This document shows, one piece after another, positions 24,940-33,379 of a DNA stretch of 64,000 bases. The stretch covers positions 1-64,000 of the forward strand of contig JAUIBR010000030.1 of NCBI GenBank assembly GCA_030427705.1, read 5' to 3'. Position numbers and translations under genes: made by a program. How positions within the stretch are numbered: position 1 is the first letter of the stretch; each line of letters begins with the position of its first letter. Source of the stretch: a bacterium (GTDB lineage Bacteria > Myxococcota_A > Bradymonadia > Bradymonadales > Bradymonadaceae). The notes beneath the pieces were generated by a model. That model searched no databases. It was given only the letters and a program-made list of their open reading frames with translations, and was not told where the DNA came from.

Positions 24940-26958
24940 TTAGCGCACAACGTGCTCTATGTAGGCCTTACCACCCCACCCTACCAGTAGTTTTCTGTCT
25001 GACAATGTGAACAGTCCAACCACATAGTTTCCTCGTCGAATCTTTGAGCCTTTGACGTCTGCATCGAAGCGAACGGAATTCCCGTCCTGGACCAACGGAC
25101 CAAATTGCGCTGTTAGATCAGCCATGGTTCCACCGGGAAAACCGGGACCCAGGATGGTCTGGCTGAGCTCGATTCGTTTGCCTTTCAACCGTCCCCACCC
25201 GCGACGTGGGTCAATGCTGATAACACTTCCCGCAAACGCCTCGGGGACCCGCACTTGAATGGGCAGCTGCCCTGCGCTGCGCTTGGTTTCAATCAAGACG
25301 CCATTCGCGTCCAGGACTCCTACCCACGCACCGGTGACCGGCGCCCCTTGTGCGTCCAAGACATGAAACTCGAGGGGTTTTCGTTTGGTGATATCGAGTG
25401 ACACCGTTGTCGCGTTGGTAATCTTCACCTCTTTGGAAGTCGCGGCCTCGTTTTGGGTCGCTTCGAAACGATAACTCCCCGGTAGCAAAGCGATTGACGT
25501 GTCCGAGCCTTCGTATACGGTTTGGTCAAGCTGAGTAACTGTGAACACCGCATCAACATTGGACTTCAGCTGAACCTGAAGTGGTGCTTCAACAGCAATT
25601 TCTAGCTGCTCCAATGCCCCCTTCTGGATGTGAAATCCACTCACAGTTTCGACCCGCAGCTCACCGTCTTTGCCTGCGCATCCCATGATGGTCCAGTCGC
25701 GTTCATCCTTTCGGCGCGCCTCACAAACCTCATCTTCGGTGTGGAACGCGACGTTCTGAACCAAGGCTTGCGACAACACCCGCACGATGGTTCGCTCAAG
25801 CTGCGCCAATTGCAGCGCGACTCGCCCTGTTCCGGGCTCAAATCGGACTGCGGCGGTCTCTATGCCCGCGTGCGTGGCGGACAATTTCGCGCCGCGAGGC
25901 ACATCGAGTAACGTCGCGATGCCCTCAGAATTGGTGAGCGCGACGGCACCTGCGTTGTTGGCTGCCCAGCGAACGACCGCTCCTTCAACGGGGAGCCGCC
26001 CGGAATCGGTCACACTGACCTCTGCTGGATATCCCTTTTCGAGTTCTAGATTGACCGTGGCGCCGTCCTCAACCATGACCACTGGACTTCGTGTTGGTGC
26101 ATAGCCATCCGCGACCGCCTCGAAGACAATTGGGCCCGGAGGAAGCGATTCGAAACTGAATTTGCCAAACACGTCTGAGGTCACGACATCAACCGGTACC
26201 TCGATATCGGCCTGCCGATGGGCAACGACGATAGCGTTCGCGACAGCCCCGCCAGAATGCCGCACCTCCCCACGTACGAAGGCGCCGCGTTTGAGGTCTA
26301 TTAGAACCTCGGGCCCTGGCACGTCCACGTGCACAGTTTCACGCAAGTAACCTGGTGCAGTAACGCTCAAGCGATACGTCCCGTGAGGCACACGACTCAC
26401 TCGATAGGCACCATCCTGTGGTTTGGCGGTGCGTGACAGGAAGCCCACGTCCGCAAGCGCGATGCGCACTTCGGCATTGGCAACTGGAGACTCGCGGGAC
26501 GTGACCAAGACGCTAACATCGGCCACCGGTAGCAACTGCACGGTCGCGTCGGCGAGCCGAACATGACCCCAAAATCCTACCTCGTCGCTCTGAGCGAGCA
26601 CCTCGACCAACTCCAAACTCATGTCATCAACTTTGGCCGGCACAGGCACCTGCCCGTTGGCTGCAGCAGCTTTCAAGGGCGGATAGAAGCCGGGGCCACC
26701 CAATTCGATGTCCAGGGCCGTTGGTGGTTTGAACTCAAGGATGACGGCGCCGCTGGTCTTGGGCGCGGGCCAATCTGTCGGTGTTGGGTCTTTGGTGTCG
26801 GGTTTCGCATCAGAAACCGGGACAGGCATCACCTGCGGCGGTGTTTCGGTTTCCGGATCTTGTGTCGTGCCCCACCCAAACGCCGCGACAAGCACCGCAA
26901 ACAGCAGCGCAATCGAGACATTTAGAACAGTTTGCGAATCTTGGGGGGTAGTCTGCAT
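24940..26958 (-). CDS. Membrane-anchored protein with carboxypeptidase-regulatory-like repeats
   Basis: A 672-residue protein with one N-terminal transmembrane segment (VLNVSIALLFAVLVAAFGWG) and a Pro/Thr-rich linker. Several CarboxypepD_reg-like beta-sandwich units follow. These are marked by repeated elements such as GTYRLSVTAPGYLRETVHV, GPIVFEAVADGYAPTRSPVV and GSYRFEATQNEA. Such repeats occur in large surface proteins of Myxococcota-like bacteria and may bind carbohydrate or act as spacers. No catalytic motif is seen. The ribosome site is weak and the first Met before the hydrophobic segment was taken. Confidence 0.72.
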   Translation of the reverse strand: MQTTPQDSQTVLNVSIALLFAVLVAAFGWGTTQDPETETPPQVMPVPVSDAKPDTKDPTPTDWPAPKTSGAVILEFKPPTALDIELGGPGFYPPLKAAAANGQVPVPAKVDDMSLELVEVLAQSDEVGFWGHVRLADATVQLLPVADVSVLVTSRESPVANAEVRIALADVGFLSRTAKPQDGAYRVSRVPHGTYRLSVTAPGYLRETVHVDVPGPEVLIDLKRGAFVRGEVRHSGGAVANAIVVAHRQADIEVPVDVVTSDVFGKFSFESLPPGPIVFEAVADGYAPTRSPVVMVEDGATVNLELEKGYPAEVSVTDSGRLPVEGAVVRWAANNAGAVALTNSEGIATLLDVPRGAKLSATHAGIETAAVRFEPGTGRVALQLAQLERTIVRVLSQALVQNVAFHTEDEVCEARRKDERDWTIMGCAGKDGELRVETVSGFHIQKGALEQLEIAVEAPLQVQLKSNVDAVFTVTQLDQTVYEGSDTSIALLPGSYRFEATQNEAATSKEVKITNATTVSLDITKRKPLEFHVLDAQGAPVTGAWVGVLDANGVLIETKRSAGQLPIQVRVPEAFAGSVISIDPRRGWGRLKGKRIELSQTILGPGFPGGTMADLTAQFGPLVQDGNSVRFDADVKGSKIRRGNYVVGLFTLSDRKLLVGWGGKAYIEHVVR

Positions 26959-27032
26959 CTTGATTTTGGCTTTCGCTTTCGTCGCTCACGCGTAGAGTAC
27001 GGCGGAACTAAAATTCACGACAGGGTTTAACC

Positions 27033-28385
27033 ATGTTCAGCAAAGTTCTAATCGCCAATCGAGGAGAAATCGCGGCACGCATCATTGAGACGTGCAAGAA
27101 GCTCGGGATCGCCAGCGTCGCTGTCTACAGCGAAGCGGACGCAGGTGCCCCACACACTGAGCTGGCGGACGAGGCCTACCTGGTGGGCCCCGCGCACGTG
27201 ACGCAGAGCTACCTCAATATGGAGAAGATTCTGGAGCTCGCCAAAGAGTCCGGATGCGACGCAATCCACCCAGGTTATGGTCTGCTCAGCGAAAACGCCG
27301 AGTTCATCGAAGCGGTGGAAGCTGCTGGAATTACCTTCGTGGGACCGAGCTCAAAGTCCGTGACACTGATGGGCGATAAAGCCCAAGCTCGCGAGTTCGC
27401 TCAGCGTGCCGGTGTGCCGGTCGTCCCAGGTTCCGAAGGCGAAATCGATGGCGAGGATGCGGCAGTCGAGTTTGCAGAGAACTTTGGTTACCCGGTTCTG
27501 GTCAAAGCTGCAGCAGGCGGTGGCGGCATCGGTATGAAGGTCGCGACCAAAGAGAAGAAGCTTCGCAAAGCCGTTGCAGAGTGTATGCGACGCGGCGAGA
27601 GCTCGTTTGGCAACCCGGCTATCTATCTTGAGCGTTATGTCGAGAATCCACGTCATATCGAGGTCCAAGTTCTGGCGGACAAACACGGCAACGCTGTGCA
27701 CCTGTTTGAGCGCGAATGCAGCGTTCAACGGCGTCATCAGAAGGTTATCGAGGAAGCGCCCTCCCCGTTTGTCGAGAAGAACGACGGATTGCGTCAGCGC
27801 ATGACAGATGCGGCACTCGCCCTGGTTCGGGAGTCTGGCTACGTCAACGCAGGAACCGTCGAGTTCATCGTAGACGCGGATGCAAACTTCTACTTCATCG
27901 AGATGAATACACGACTTCAGGTCGAGCACCCTGTGACCGAGATGATTACGGGCGTTGACCTGGTTGAGCTGCAACTGCGAGTCGCCGCTGGTGAAGCGCT
28001 GCCAATCTCGCAGGACGATCTGGCCATCAATGGCCACAGCGTTGAGTGCCGCATCTACGCCGAAAATCCCGAGAAGATGTTCATGCCCGCCCCTGGTGAG
28101 ATTGGGGCATACTCTGAGCCTGAAGGAGAAGGTGTTCGAATCGACAGCGGCGTCAAAGCTAACTGGAAGGTTACGCCGTTCTACGATCCGATGGTCTCGA
28201 AGGTTACGACGCATGGGAAAGACCGGGCTGAAGCGACCTCGCGGATGCTTGGCGCGCTGGACGACTACACCATCGAAGGGCTCACAACGAACCTTGAGAT
28301 GCACAAGCTGGTGCTCAATTCGACGGAGTTCACAGAAGCCGACTTCCACACAAGCTGGCTTGAAGGCTGGATGAAGAATTCCTAA
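27033..28385 (+). CDS. accC: Biotin carboxylase subunit of an acyl-CoA carboxylase
   Basis: A 450-residue ATP-grasp enzyme of AccC length. It begins FSKVLIANRGEIAARII, with HPGYGLLSENAEF, the ATP-binding KAAAGGGGIGMK, the catalytic region RHIEVQVLADK and ECSVQRRHQK, EMNTRLQVEHPVTE and GHSVECRIYAEN. It carboxylates biotin on a carrier protein using bicarbonate and ATP. A 73-aa biotin carrier follows 108 bp downstream, so the pair may serve an acetyl- or propionyl-CoA carboxylase. The carboxyltransferase subunit is not in the window. The spacer holds three CCTAAGG direct repeats (28381, 28389, 28406) of unknown meaning. Confidence 0.92.
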   Translation: MFSKVLIANRGEIAARIIETCKKLGIASVAVYSEADAGAPHTELADEAYLVGPAHVTQSYLNMEKILELAKESGCDAIHPGYGLLSENAEFIEAVEAAGITFVGPSSKSVTLMGDKAQAREFAQRAGVPVVPGSEGEIDGEDAAVEFAENFGYPVLVKAAAGGGGIGMKVATKEKKLRKAVAECMRRGESSFGNPAIYLERYVENPRHIEVQVLADKHGNAVHLFERECSVQRRHQKVIEEAPSPFVEKNDGLRQRMTDAALALVRESGYVNAGTVEFIVDADANFYFIEMNTRLQVEHPVTEMITGVDLVELQLRVAAGEALPISQDDLAINGHSVECRIYAENPEKMFMPAPGEIGAYSEPEGEGVRIDSGVKANWKVTPFYDPMVSKVTTHGKDRAEATSRMLGALDDYTIEGLTTNLEMHKLVLNSTEFTEADFHTSWLEGWMKNS

Positions 28386-28493
28386 GGCCCTAAGGACGTG
28401 AAGGACCTAAGGTGAGTTTGAAGGCGCAAACGAATTGACAGGGTGAACACCCCAGACTTACAAACGATGCATACCTAGAATCTGGAGCAAGGA

Positions 28494-28715
28494 ATGGCCC
28501 GAGATATCAAAGCGCATATCACCGGAACGGTGTGGAAGATTGAAGTTGAAGTCGGCGAGGAAGTCGAAGAAGACGATGATTTTGTCATCCTCGAATCGAT
28601 GAAGATGGAAATGCCGATTTCAGCGGAAGAAGACTGCGTCGTGACCGAGATTTTGGTCAACGAAGGAGATGCGGTCGAAGAAGGTCAGGTGCTGCTGCGG
28701 ATCGAAGACGCCTAG
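28494..28715 (+). CDS. Biotin carboxyl carrier (biotinyl-domain) protein
   Basis: A 73-residue stand-alone biotinyl domain with the biotinylation motif ESMKMEMP (target Lys in MKM) and the flanking GDAVEEGQVLLRIE turn. It is much shorter than E. coli AccB (156 aa) and resembles the free carrier of propionyl/acyl-CoA carboxylases. GGAG lies 6 nt before the ATG. It works with the biotin carboxylase upstream. Its stop shares CTAG with the convergent murD. Confidence 0.9.
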   Translation: MARDIKAHITGTVWKIEVEVGEEVEEDDDFVILESMKMEMPISAEEDCVVTEILVNEGDAVEEGQVLLRIEDA

Positions 28716-30022
28716 AGTGCCTGAACGGCTTTTTTGAACGCCTTTCCGCGGTCCTTGTAGGACGCAAACATATCGAAGCTAGACGCTGCCGGACTCAGCA
28801 ACACCGTTGAGCCCGGCTTTGCTTTTTCTGCGGCTACGCGCACAGCTTCATCCATCGAATCCGCCAACGTCACATCTAGATTCTTCGCATTGAGGGCTGC
28901 ACCCAGGCGGTCCCGCAAATCTCCAATCACAACCAATGCATCGGCGCGGTGGGCTAGAACTTGCACGAATCCGTCCAAATCCAGCCCCTTGTCGACGCCA
29001 CCGGTGATGACCACCAATGGGCCGTCGATGGCATTGATGCCAGCGATCGCGGCGTGTGCGTTGGTTGCTTTCGAGTCATTCACATATTCGATTCCGTCCA
29101 CCGTGCGCACCGGTTCGATGCGGTCTGGCAGCGGCTCGAACGACATTGCTGCAGTCCGAATATCGTGTGACTCAACCCCAAAACTACGACACGCCATCAC
29201 TGCGCACGCTAGATTGAGCGCATTGTGTCGGCCTCGAAGTTTGGTTTCCTTCAGGGCCAGCTGCAGCCCATCAAATTCGATGCCATCTCGTGTCACATTT
29301 GCATGTGTCGATGTTGTGCTAGCGGCGCCGTAGGTCAGCGCTTGACCCTCAAAGTCCGCCGTCCAACCCGCGATAACGTCGTCATCTGCATTGAAGATAC
29401 CGATGTCGTCTGAGTTGCAGAACGCGACCATGCGGTGCTTGGCTTCGATGTACTCCTCGAACGTCTCGAAGTAGTCCAGATGGTCGCCGGCGATATTCGT
29501 GAAGACGTTTATCTGCGCGCGGAAATGATGACATGACCAAAGCTGGAACGCGCTGAGCTCAGCCACGATGACATCGAAATCGAGCTCCACCACATCACAC
29601 AACGGGATGCCGATGTTTCCAGCCGCCAAGGTCTTCACATCCGATGAATTCAAGATGTGTTCGATCAGCGAGGTGGTTGTCGTCTTTCCGTCCGTGCCCG
29701 TGATGGCAATGAATGGCGTCTCCGTCGCGTCAAAGGCCAGGTCGACATCGCTGACGATGTGGACGCCGTCTGGAACGGTGTCAAAAACTGGCAAACTTGG
29801 CTTCAAGCCTGGGCTAACGACGACCACCTGAACGCCGTCGCTGAGGTGGTTGGACCCAAAGTGCAACTGCACTCGTTCGTCCACACCTTCGACCGCGAAT
29901 TCGTCTTTGGGGTCGCTGAGAACAACAGACTTACCGTGACGGGCCAGTAGATTGGCCGCGGCGATACCGCTGACACCCATGCCCCAAACATCGTATGTCT
30001 CGAAGTCGAGCCAGTTGCTCAT
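28712..30022 (-). CDS. murD: UDP-N-acetylmuramoyl-L-alanine:D-glutamate ligase
   Basis: A 436-residue Mur ligase. The N-terminal Rossmann part has GMGVSGIAAANLLA. The ATP loop is GTDGKTTTTSLI, followed by the central HLDYFETFEEYIEAK. The C-terminal domain has RIEPVRTVDGIEYVNDSKATN and LLSPAASSFDMFASYKDRG, typical of MurD. It adds D-Glu to UDP-MurNAc-L-Ala in peptidoglycan synthesis. The start overlaps the stop of the Mpl/MurC-like gene by 4 bp. The rest of the dcw cluster is not nearby. Confidence 0.93.
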   Translation of the reverse strand: MSNWLDFETYDVWGMGVSGIAAANLLARHGKSVVLSDPKDEFAVEGVDERVQLHFGSNHLSDGVQVVVVSPGLKPSLPVFDTVPDGVHIVSDVDLAFDATETPFIAITGTDGKTTTTSLIEHILNSSDVKTLAAGNIGIPLCDVVELDFDVIVAELSAFQLWSCHHFRAQINVFTNIAGDHLDYFETFEEYIEAKHRMVAFCNSDDIGIFNADDDVIAGWTADFEGQALTYGAASTTSTHANVTRDGIEFDGLQLALKETKLRGRHNALNLACAVMACRSFGVESHDIRTAAMSFEPLPDRIEPVRTVDGIEYVNDSKATNAHAAIAGINAIDGPLVVITGGVDKGLDLDGFVQVLAHRADALVVIGDLRDRLGAALNAKNLDVTLADSMDEAVRVAAEKAKPGSTVLLSPAASSFDMFASYKDRGKAFKKAVQAL

Positions 30023-31452
30023 GATGCTTCGTGGGCCAGTGGGCCCGAGACCTTGGGTTGTTCAGGGTCTGGCGCCGTCGAACCCGCTTCTGCGGCCAAC
30101 TCACCGATGAATCCGTCGGCCATTCTGAAGAAGTCGTCACCGCCAAAGAAGATTACCTTGTCTCCGGGTCGCACGATGTCGTGCAGGTAGTCGGTAATCT
30201 TGGTCTGGTCTTCGATATACGTAACCTTCAGACCATTCTCGCGAATCTTTCGCACCACCAATTCGGTGTCCACGCCGGGAATCGGGTCTTCGTCCGCCGC
30301 ATACATCTTCGTGATGATGACCTCGTCGCTGCCTGCGAACGCCTTGCCGTACTCATCCTGAAGGTACTTAATGAGCGTGTATCGGTAGGGCTTGAAGATG
30401 CTGATGATGCGGCCGTCGACCATGTCGCGAGCAGAATCTAGAACCTTGCGCATGCAGGTGGGGTGACTGTTGTAGTCCTTGACCGCGGTGACCCCGCCCC
30501 CGCTGAGAATCGTGAAACGATTTTCGAGCCCTTTGTAGGTCGCAAGCGCGTCGCGGATAACGTCCACGTCTACGCCCAAACGCATGCAGACAGCCATCGC
30601 GCCCATCGCGTTCACGACGTTGTAGCGACCAGGTAGGTTGAGTTCGAAATCTCCAAGCTGGTCATGGCGGTGCTTTGCGGTGAAGTGAATCGGCAGCTGC
30701 CCGTTGCCATTGATTTCGCCCTTGAATTCGGTGTTGTGCTCGATGGAGTAGCCGGTTGGGCGCATCGAAACCCGTTCAACCAATTGGCGATTGCCTTCGC
30801 AATCAAGATTCACAAACGCTTCGCGCAGTCGTGGGTTGTTCTCGAGGAAGCGGCGCATGCTGTCGATGATGTCATCGAGGTCGTCGTAGTAGTTGAGGTG
30901 ATCGAGCTCGAGGAAGTTGCAGACCACATATTCGGCATCGATGTTGTGGTGCGATCCGTCACTCTCGTCGACTTCGACCACCATCCACTCACCCCCGCCA
31001 GCGCGCGAGTTGACGTTAAAGTTGTTTAACAAGCCACCGATGATGAACCCGGGCTCCCATCCTGCTTTATAGAGAATCCATGCAATCATGCTGCTGACGG
31101 TGCCCTTGCCGTGCGTGCCGGTAACTCCAATCGTACGGTGTGAGCGGACAATCTCATTCAGGACTTCGGAGCGGTGAATCACTCGCATGCCCTTCTCTTT
31201 CGCGGCGATGAGCTCAACGTTCGTGTCGGGGATGGCCGTTGAGACGACCACGAGGTCGGCCCCATCCACGTTGGAGGGGTCGTGCCCAATCACAACGTGC
31301 ATGCCTTCATCACGCAGCGCTTCGGTCAGCTGACTCTCGCGAACGTCAGATCCTGATACCTGAAAACCGCGTCCGTGAAGGATGCGCGCAACGGCTGAAA
31401 CGCCAATTCCGCCAATACCCAAAAGATGAATTCGCTGTACATCGTCCAGCAT
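30019..31452 (-). CDS. Mur ligase family protein (Mpl/MurC-like)
   Basis: A 477-residue protein of the MurC/Mpl group. It has an N-terminal LLGIGGIGVSAVARIL and SGSD motif, then ATP loop GTHGKGTVSSM. The region AGWEPGFIIGGLLNNF recalls murein peptide ligase Mpl. The later motif DYNSHPTCMRKVL replaces the usual DYxHHPTE. The P-loop has K-G-T where MurC has K-T-T, closer to the FolC type. It probably joins L-Ala or a recycled peptide to UDP-MurNAc, but specificity is uncertain. I take the second Met (31452), which has GGAG 7 nt upstream. It is coupled to murD. Confidence 0.8.
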   Translation of the reverse strand: MLDDVQRIHLLGIGGIGVSAVARILHGRGFQVSGSDVRESQLTEALRDEGMHVVIGHDPSNVDGADLVVVSTAIPDTNVELIAAKEKGMRVIHRSEVLNEIVRSHRTIGVTGTHGKGTVSSMIAWILYKAGWEPGFIIGGLLNNFNVNSRAGGGEWMVVEVDESDGSHHNIDAEYVVCNFLELDHLNYYDDLDDIIDSMRRFLENNPRLREAFVNLDCEGNRQLVERVSMRPTGYSIEHNTEFKGEINGNGQLPIHFTAKHRHDQLGDFELNLPGRYNVVNAMGAMAVCMRLGVDVDVIRDALATYKGLENRFTILSGGGVTAVKDYNSHPTCMRKVLDSARDMVDGRIISIFKPYRYTLIKYLQDEYGKAFAGSDEVIITKMYAADEDPIPGVDTELVVRKIRENGLKVTYIEDQTKITDYLHDIVRPGDKVIFFGGDDFFRMADGFIGELAAEAGSTAPDPEQPKVSGPLAHEAS

Positions 31453-31618
31453 ATCGCCACTCCATGTCGACAACCGCGGCAAGACCTAGCACGCTTCGCC
31501 CACCGTATTCAACGGCAACGGGGCCTGCTTTCATTTCGCAAGGTTGCATTGAATCACGGCCGCTATTACTTTCCCGGGCTGCGAAGTCTACGTAGAGATT
31601 AGGACGAGGCATCAATTC

Positions 31619-33013
31619 ATGAAGCACGCGAAGCTATTTGCGATCACATTCGTCACCGGCTTGGTTTTCGGTTGCCAGGAAGTTGAGCAGCCCAAGACCG
31701 TTCTGACACAAGAACAATGGACCGAAGTCCAGAAGTTCATCCTCAAAGAAGAGCCGAAACCGCAGCATGCGATTGGCGCGAACTTCGATAACAAGATCGA
31801 GCTTATCGGCGTCGACATCACCGAGACGCAAGCCGGGAAGCCGGCCACGTTTACGTGGTACTGGAAGGCGTTGACCGACATCAAGGATGACTGGAAGGTC
31901 TTCGTCCACTTCGACTCGAGCAAGAAGCCGTTCCGCCAAAACCTCGACCACGTACCCGTCGACGGAATGTTCCCGACCGGACACTGGAAGAAAGGCCAGA
32001 TCATCAAGGATGTTCAGAAGGTCACGGTGCAACGCGGCTTCCCAGCGGGCAAAGGCGTGACATACGTCGGACTCTACAAGGGGAACGCTCGCATGAACGT
32101 CGTAAATGAGGTGAGCAAGACGCAAGAGGCACAACCACGCGTCATCGGGCCAACCGTTGACGTGAAAGGTGCCTCCGGTGGTGCCGTACAGAAGGAGGAG
32201 CCCAAGCCCCTCTACCAGGTCCGCATCATTCCGGCCGACAAAGCTGGCGAGATGAAGATCGATGGGAAGCTTGAAGAGAAGGTTTGGACAACCGTGCCGA
32301 CGCTTCGGCTCAAACCATTTGGTTCCTCCCCAGCGACCGCAACCATGATTCGAGTATTTGTGACAGAAACGGACCTGTATCTCGCTGGCGAGCTCGCTGA
32401 CCGTCATATGTGGGGGACCTTGAAAAATCGTGATGATTCGACCTGGACCGAGGAAGTCTTGGAGCTCTTCTTGGACGTGGACGGTGACGGAAACGATTAT
32501 ATGGAGCTGCAGATCACGCCGAATAACGTCATCTTCGACGCGAACTTCAAGAAACGACTTGGACGTGGGCAAGGCACACGCCAAGAGCAGATCGATGCGG
32601 CCAAAGCATGGAATCTGGACGGTCTAGAGACGGCAGTTGATGCGATCGGCACCGTGAACAAGGACGACGACGTCGACACCAAGTGGGTGGTCGAGATGAA
32701 GATTCCGTTGAAGTCGATCCCCGGCGCCGGTGAAGGTCCAAAGAATGGCGATACCTGGGCTGTGAATCTCTATCGATTCGACCGACCCGAGAAGAACAAG
32801 ACGCACGCATATGCATGGAGCACCGCACCCCGCGGAGACTTCCATCAGGTCGACAAATTTGGTGAATTTAAGTTCGTGGACAAATTGCCCATGCGCCGGC
32901 CACAAATCACCCCAGACGTGGTCAAAGAGATTCAGCGCAATATCGACCAGCGCATCAAGCCTCAGCCTACGAAAGTCGACCAACCGGCACCGAAGACACC
33001 GAAGGCACCGTAA
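31619..33013 (+). CDS. Lipoprotein with C-terminal CBM9-like domain
   Basis: A 464-residue lipoprotein (signal MKHAKLFAITFVTGLVFGC). The N-terminal beta-rich domain (about 30-165, with TFTWYWKAL and KVFVHFDSSK) resembles extracytoplasmic Ig-like modules. Residues about 200-430 form a carbohydrate-binding family 9-like domain: KIDGKLEEKVWTTVP, ELFLDVDGDGNDYMELQI, WVVEMKIPLKSI and NLYRFDRPE. These CBM9-like domains occur in secreted proteins and cytochrome-linked proteins. The C-terminus is Pro/Lys-rich. It stands alone after the divergent Mpl/MurC-like gene. Confidence 0.8.
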   Translation: MKHAKLFAITFVTGLVFGCQEVEQPKTVLTQEQWTEVQKFILKEEPKPQHAIGANFDNKIELIGVDITETQAGKPATFTWYWKALTDIKDDWKVFVHFDSSKKPFRQNLDHVPVDGMFPTGHWKKGQIIKDVQKVTVQRGFPAGKGVTYVGLYKGNARMNVVNEVSKTQEAQPRVIGPTVDVKGASGGAVQKEEPKPLYQVRIIPADKAGEMKIDGKLEEKVWTTVPTLRLKPFGSSPATATMIRVFVTETDLYLAGELADRHMWGTLKNRDDSTWTEEVLELFLDVDGDGNDYMELQITPNNVIFDANFKKRLGRGQGTRQEQIDAAKAWNLDGLETAVDAIGTVNKDDDVDTKWVVEMKIPLKSIPGAGEGPKNGDTWAVNLYRFDRPEKNKTHAYAWSTAPRGDFHQVDKFGEFKFVDKLPMRRPQITPDVVKEIQRNIDQRIKPQPTKVDQPAPKTPKAP

Positions 33014-33141
33014 GGCGATGTCAGGCGGCATATGCGGGTGAAGTTAAACTGGCAACCTTGTAGGTTCTCAGGTTACAATGACCTATCTCACTAACCAGAC
33101 AGTAGATTTGAGTGCATGGCGCTCGAGACCAAGGCAGCAAT

Positions 33142-33342
33142 ATGGCTAGCGATAAGCGAAAGCAGAGTTTGTACTTCCCAAAAGACTACCTGGACGAGAT
33201 TCAGGCAGAGTCATTGCGTCAGGACCGCAGTATGTCTTGGCTTGTACAGAAAGCGTGGGAGCTTTCTCGAGAGACCATCAAGCAGTTCCCCGGACATGAA
33301 GATTTCATGCCTGGCGAAGCTGACGACGAACGAGAAAAATGA
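33142..33342 (+). CDS. Small ribbon-helix-helix-like protein
   Basis: A 66-residue protein starting MASDKRKQSLYFPKDYLDEIQAE. The strand KRKQSLYFP followed by two helices (YLDEIQAESLRQ and MSWLVQKAWELSRETI) fits a ribbon-helix-helix fold. It recalls small myxobacterial proteins of the TIGR04563 type (from memory, unverified). DNA binding and autoregulation are inferred. I reject the longer start at 33112 because MASDK gives a clean family-like N-terminus. A TACAAT (-10-like) lies at 33074-33079, upstream. Paired small hairpins follow the stop directly. Confidence 0.7.
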   Translation: MASDKRKQSLYFPKDYLDEIQAESLRQDRSMSWLVQKAWELSRETIKQFPGHEDFMPGEADDEREK

Positions 33343-33377
33343 GCGCCTTCGGCGCGGCTACAAGCGCCTTTCGGCGC
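33343..33377. repeat. Two adjacent small hairpins between convergent genes
   Basis: GCGCC-TTC-GGCGC (33343-33355) and GCGCC-TTTC-GGCGC (33364-33377, loop included) fill the 37-bp gap between the small protein stop and the der stop. They may act as a bidirectional terminator. They also resemble the mini-hairpin modules of the larger arrays. Confidence 0.55.
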
Positions 33378-33379
33378 GC

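Noticed and set aside
27351-28349. Minus-strand ORF opposite the biotin carboxylase
   Set aside because: Antisense shadow of a conserved ATP-grasp enzyme.
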